Source: Akkermansia massiliensis (GTDB taxonomy: Bacteria > Verrucomicrobiota > Verrucomicrobiia > Verrucomicrobiales > Akkermansiaceae). From it: 64,000 nt of DNA. The position numbers were made by a program, and so were the translations under genes. The notes under the pieces were generated by a model. It saw only the letters and a list, made by a program, of their open reading frames with translations, was not told the DNA's origin and ran no database searches. The stretch covers positions 2,046,001-2,110,000 of the forward strand of contig NZ_CP072036.1 of the NCBI RefSeq assembly GCF_018847375.1, given 5' to 3'. Below are positions 60,687 through 64,000 of the stretch, one piece after another. Position 1 is the first letter of the stretch, and the number at the start of each line of letters is the position of its first letter.

Positions 60687-61008
60687 TTTATTGCATTCCC
60701 CTAATGCATCTCTGATCTTCTGGGTCGAGCTACATTCAAGGGTACATTTTGTACTTTTCACAAGACATGCCCGCAATTTCTCCATCATGATGGCTGAGTG
60801 GAAGAAGAGAAACCATGCTTGGCTTGTTGCGTTGTGTGTTGTAGGGAACAGCAGGTAAAAACGGAGAGAATACCCGCCATTCTCAATGGTGGCCCATCCG
60901 AAAAAACGAAAGCTTTTGTAATGAATTGATTAAGGCAAGTAATTTGACACTAACTCCGGATTGATTTTAGTTTCGAGTGCCAAGTGTTCTATCAAGCAAT
61001 TTGGCCTT
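60687..61008. other. Intergenic region beyond tRNA-Arg
   Basis: About 320 bases. It holds a gtaca-ttt-tgtac inverted repeat at 60742-60754, placed like an integrase arm site, and is otherwise without a gene. Weak similarity in kind to the flank of tRNA-Leu suggests an old integration scar. Confidence 0.35.
60742..60754. repeat. gtaca inverted repeat beside tRNA-Arg
   Basis: gtaca (60742-60746), ttt, tgtac (60750-60754), about 107 bases past the tRNA-Arg 3' end. Similar in sequence and placement to the motif at 31191-31209 beside tRNA-Leu. Confidence 0.3.
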
Positions 61009-61918
61009 TCAATCTTTTTTCAAGGTGCGATCGATAAATTGATGAATCTCTTGGTCGGAATATCCTGCCATCTTGATATATTTACGAATCTCTGTTTTTT
61101 TTGCCGGGAAATAAATTAGTAAGAAGAATCATGAAATTCTTCTCCGAGCGTTCAATAATGTTCTTTAGCAGAAGGTTTCGGGAAGTTTGCGTGTTGCTTA
61201 CAACAGTGTAATCCTTGAATTGCTGGTCGTTGTCATGAATCCGTTTGTTCATGTCTTTGGAGACGTCATTTATCTTTTTTTCTGTTTCCGGTCCTGTTCC
61301 TTTTTTTTGGATTTGAGCAATTTTAGAAAATGCGTTTTCTATGATTTCAATGTTTTTCTTCAGCATGGCTTTTGCTTCTTTATCAGAAACGAATACCGGT
61401 TCGTCCGAGTAGGATTTTGATTTAGTGCCGTTGAGGAAGTCACACATAATGGCAGCCCCGTAGGATGCCATCAATTCTCTTGATACTTTATCATCGGGAA
61501 AAAGGTCGCGATAAGTGGAAATGGCGAGCATTTCCAGGGCTTCCTCCTTAAGATAAAGATCTGCGTCGCGGCTGTTTATAGTGCGCCTTGCCTGATCGGC
61601 TGAATCTATGGTAAGAAGAGGTGTATTGGCGATAAAATAAAGAATCCAAGGGATATTGTTACGAATTTCTTCACTTGGAAATTCATTTTCTTCTGTAGAC
61701 TTCCTGATGCGTTCGAGCTCCATGGCTGCTTCCTTGAAAAATTCTTCTGATTGACCTTTATCAAGAAGTTTTTTTAATGTTGATGCTGATGTCTGAGCGT
61801 TTTTTAAAACCTCAAGAGAATCAGGTTTGACGAGGCTGGCATCAAATAATTGTATTTTTGCCATAGTAGGATAGATGGAAAAAATGAAGATTCCAATTGA
61901 GATTAATAGATTTATCAT
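61009..61918 (-). CDS. Secreted hypothetical protein, C-terminus displaced by a homopolymer
   Basis: As read, 278 residues end at 61082. A signal peptide (MINLLISIGIFIFSIYPTMA) is followed by a helical, charged protein (EEFFKEAAMELERIRKSTEE; AAIMCDFLNGTKSKSYSDEP). At a T8 run (61095-61102; A8 on the coding strand) the as-read frame stops four codons later. One base fewer gives TEIRKYIKMAGYSDQEIHQF, IDRTLKKD and a stop at 61009-61011, which looks like the true end. I give the extended span. It is the second gene of an operon with the protein upstream (gap 13 bases). Family not recognised. Confidence 0.6.
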
Positions 61919-61931
61919 TTTATATAAAAAT

Positions 61932-62806
61932 TTATAATATTTGTTCTATAGCCTTTACCGAAAAAGGGACTTTGAATTTTGTAACGGTTCCGGAACAGTT
62001 TTTCTGTTTCGGGAATTCAGGATCATTTGTCCGTGTGACGGTAAATGTCTGTTGGATTTGTTCAATACGCTTCTTAATTTGAGTTGCTTCATAATTGCAT
62101 AACCATGTCCATTTGCACGTTCCGTTTAATTTGGCAATGGTGTTAAATAACATAACCAAAGTTACGTGGTCATCTAATTCATTGCGCAAATTAGGAGGAT
62201 CTCCCTTATTGCCGGGATCATGGTCGTTAAGTTTAAATGGCGGAGGTTCTTTTGGGTCAAGGACGGTACCCCCATCTTTCTCTATAATGCCACAGTTGGA
62301 AAAGCTAACGGACGTTGGATGTACAGTAATGATAATGTACCCAGTAATGCCGAACCCAATATTTGATTGATTGCTGTATTCTTCTCCTTTTTTTCCTGTT
62401 AAACGAGTAGGTTTTTTAAGGTTAAAAGTAATTTCTGCCGGAGGAAAATCCTCAGCTTCTGCTTTGACGGTAACATTATTATTTTCCATGATCAAGTCAG
62501 CCATCAAGGTTGCAGTGGTTCCGCGTCCATTTAACGTTGCTCCTTTTCCCTTCTTAGTCCAGGTAACCTTCGTATTCTTATTCAATGGCTTGCCTCCTTT
62601 GCGTGTTAGTGTCAGTGTTACAATTTCTCCTATGCCTATTTCTTTTCGCCCCTTATCCTTTTTTTATTCAATTTTTTAATGATACAATCAGCTGATGGGT
62701 TTTCTGTTTGGGATGTGATTTCCAGCATCCTGTTTTCTGCATGAACGTCTATGACGTTCATAAGGGCACAGGCGAAGGCAATCATAAAATATTTCTCTGT
62801 TCTCAT
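61932..62806 (-). CDS. Secreted Ig-like-domain hypothetical protein, split by a homopolymer
   Basis: As read, an open frame covers 61932-62585 beginning at a TTG, but upstream sequence in another frame supplies a signal peptide: MRTEKYFMIAFACALMNVID, VHAENRML, starting with the ATG at 62804-62806. The two join at a T7 run (62659-62665; A7 on the coding strand) if one base is added, giving KKLNKKKDKGRKEIGIGEIV and then TLTLTRKGGKPLNKNTKVTW. The mature part resembles a bacterial Ig-like fold (GATLNGRGTTATLMADLIME). Several Cys (CGIIEK, CKWTWLC, CSGTV) could form disulfides. First gene of the two-gene operon. No obvious ribosome binding site. Confidence 0.6.
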
Positions 62807-63193
62807 GGCGTTGGATTAAAAGATCTTAAAGGTTAGAATGGATAAAATGACTTATAGAGCTGGAACGCGCGAAGTCAACTTGACAAGGTTGGACTCTATC
62901 CGGGATTTACACTCTCTTGAAATGGGGAGGGCTTTCAGCACTTATATGATGTGAATATATAGCAATTCTGGATTTGGCTATATTTTTTAAAGTAATTTTA
63001 TTTCCTTGTTATTTGAGCAGATTTCCATTTTACCATGTTTTTTTATGAATAGTGGATGGAGGAAAGGAAAACCACGGAGAGCGGCGGGAAAGCAGGAATA
63101 CTGAGTGGTCGCTATGTCCAGCTTGTTTTCAAAGCGTTCCTTTTTCCTTGCGCAGACGTTAGTGTTTGTTAGATTGCCCCCGTCGCTACCTCC
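62807..63193. other. Divergent intergenic region, AT-rich
   Basis: About 390 bases between divergent secreted-protein genes, with much A/T around 62960-63060. It must contain the promoters of both. A TTGACA at about 62880 on the plus strand has no convincing -10 at 17 bases. No gene is visible. Confidence 0.45.
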
Positions 63194-63985
63194 ATGAAGT
63201 GTTTTTCCGCGTGTCTCTTTCTCGTGTGTTCAGCTATCCATCCCGCTGTTGCTTCAACGAATGTTCCGTTGCTCCGGGATGCGGCGCTGCATTTGTCCTT
63301 CCTGAGAATTCTGGTGGAAGATCCTGTGACCAAAATTATTCCCCAGTTGCTGCTGGGGATGTCATGCGTTTATGAAGATCAGCTTGGGGGCCCCGTTTTT
63401 TATGAAGAGGCCCCGGAAGAGCTTGTCTGCACGGATTCAACGGGAAGAAGCCTGAAGATTTACAGGGTTTCCGCCGATGCAACCAAGGCGTCCGGCGTGG
63501 GACACGGTGATCCCGTCTGGTTTGCCGTCGCTATCCAGCGCCCTGATCCCGGTGCGGAGTGGGTGCGCCTCCGGGGATTTCTTTTGTGCGCTTTTGCTGA
63601 TGACCTGGTGGAGCTGCCCGCTGTAGTCCTGCCTCTGCTGGAGGAAGGAACCAGGGTGGAATTGCCTCTTGAAAAGCCGCGGAAGGACAAGGTGGCCCTT
63701 ACGCTGGAAAAAAACTTTAACCGCTGGAATCTGAAGGTGGAGGGAAGGAGTGATTTTTATTTCAATTCCATGAGTGTCAGGGAGGAAAACGGGCTTCCCC
63801 TGAAAGGCCGCGGCGATTTGAACAGCCGGGGCAGGAAGATGCGCATGTGGGGGAAGGATTACCGTGTTTCCGCCCGCTGCCGCTCCTTGCGCGTGGTGGT
63901 TTCCTATTGGAATAAGCGCATGTTCCGCAAGGTGCCCGTAGATATGAAGATCGGCCTGGGAGGGGCTGCCATTCCCGGCTGTTAG
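63194..63985 (+). CDS. Secreted hypothetical protein (263 aa)
   Basis: A signal peptide (MKCFSACLFLVCSAIHPAVA, ST) is followed by a mixed alpha/beta protein with a helical start (LLRDAALHLSFLRILVEDPV), a strand-rich middle (VWFAVAIQRPDPGAEWVRLR) and a basic C-terminus (GRGDLNSRGRKMRMWGKDYR, VSARCRSLRVVVSYWNKRMF). No family is recognised. It is divergent from the Ig-like protein operon and stands next to the window end; no gene follows in the last 15 bases. Confidence 0.72.
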   Translation: MKCFSACLFLVCSAIHPAVASTNVPLLRDAALHLSFLRILVEDPVTKIIPQLLLGMSCVYEDQLGGPVFYEEAPEELVCTDSTGRSLKIYRVSADATKASGVGHGDPVWFAVAIQRPDPGAEWVRLRGFLLCAFADDLVELPAVVLPLLEEGTRVELPLEKPRKDKVALTLEKNFNRWNLKVEGRSDFYFNSMSVREENGLPLKGRGDLNSRGRKMRMWGKDYRVSARCRSLRVVVSYWNKRMFRKVPVDMKIGLGGAAIPGC

Positions 63986-64000
63986 TCCGAATAAGCAGAT

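Noticed and set aside
1..64000. CRISPR array
   Set aside because: No series of regularly spaced direct repeats was seen; the repeats found occur only two or three times and are promoter, operator or REP-like.

Overview
The window looks like a chromosomal segment of a Verrucomicrobiota gut bacterium, most likely Akkermansia or a close relative. This is inferred from a PEP-CTERM secreted protein ending in a VPEPATATLSLLGLAALC-type sorting tail, a very large alpha-2-macroglobulin, rpmI-rplT without an adjacent infC, many short secreted hypotheticals and generally weak Shine-Dalgarno sequences. No rRNA, CRISPR array or complete IS element is visible.

Positions 1-31.25 kb are accessory DNA, probably an integrated plasmid or integrative element that abuts the 3' end of a tRNA-Leu(TAG) gene (31297-31381, minus strand). 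From the left it holds: a 642-aa winged-helix protein of unknown role; a minus-strand backbone operon (DUF932 protein, small wHTH regulator, 56-aa membrane peptide, 134-aa protein, 43-aa peptide) followed by a decayed gene; an AbiEi/AbiEii-type toxin-antitoxin pair; a type I restriction-modification cluster (M48-type metallopeptidase, hsdR, hsdS, hsdM) with a divergent Mrr-like endonuclease; and a decayed PD-(D/E)XK nuclease. The restriction block is bracketed by two same-orientation copies of the 3' end of that nuclease gene, which suggests it arrived as a cassette. Next come small membrane peptides, a 675-aa Sel1-repeat protein, an ankyrin lipoprotein, a GYF/zinc-finger membrane protein, two related membrane proteins and a zinc-ribbon protein, then a divergent HTH plus membrane Ser/Thr kinase pair, a RhuM-family protein, and a vWA plus atypical kinase pair resembling a TerY-P system without its phosphatase. 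No integrase, relaxase or type IV secretion gene is in view.

Three sites in the accessory part share a promoter-like motif. Two of them keep the same 5' leader hairpin with a compensatory base-pair change, and two transcripts appear to carry intrinsic terminators inside their leaders. This suggests one regulatory scheme for separate backbone genes.

Positions 31.3-60.5 kb are core chromosome: a secreted thioredoxin-fold protein, a small membrane protein, uvrB, polytopic membrane proteins, rpmI-rplT, a periplasmic thioredoxin, rseP, a DUF6056-like protein, the PEP-CTERM protein, an AddAB-like helicase-nuclease pair, a DMT transporter, the alpha-2-macroglobulin, an iron-containing alcohol dehydrogenase and a secreted hypothetical protein. 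The PEP-CTERM gene is preceded by a perfect 18-bp inverted repeat that flanks about 135 bp of extremely AT-rich DNA, the architecture of an invertible promoter. This is the most attractive regulatory candidate in the window.

Positions 60.56-64 kb begin with tRNA-Arg(CCT), followed by an AT-rich two-gene secreted-protein operon and one more secreted hypothetical. Three genes between 58.7 and 62.8 kb are each interrupted at a homopolymer (G7, T8, T7 on the plus strand), and a one-base change restores a natural-looking C- or N-terminus in each. Either these are contingency tracts or the assembly carries homopolymer errors there.
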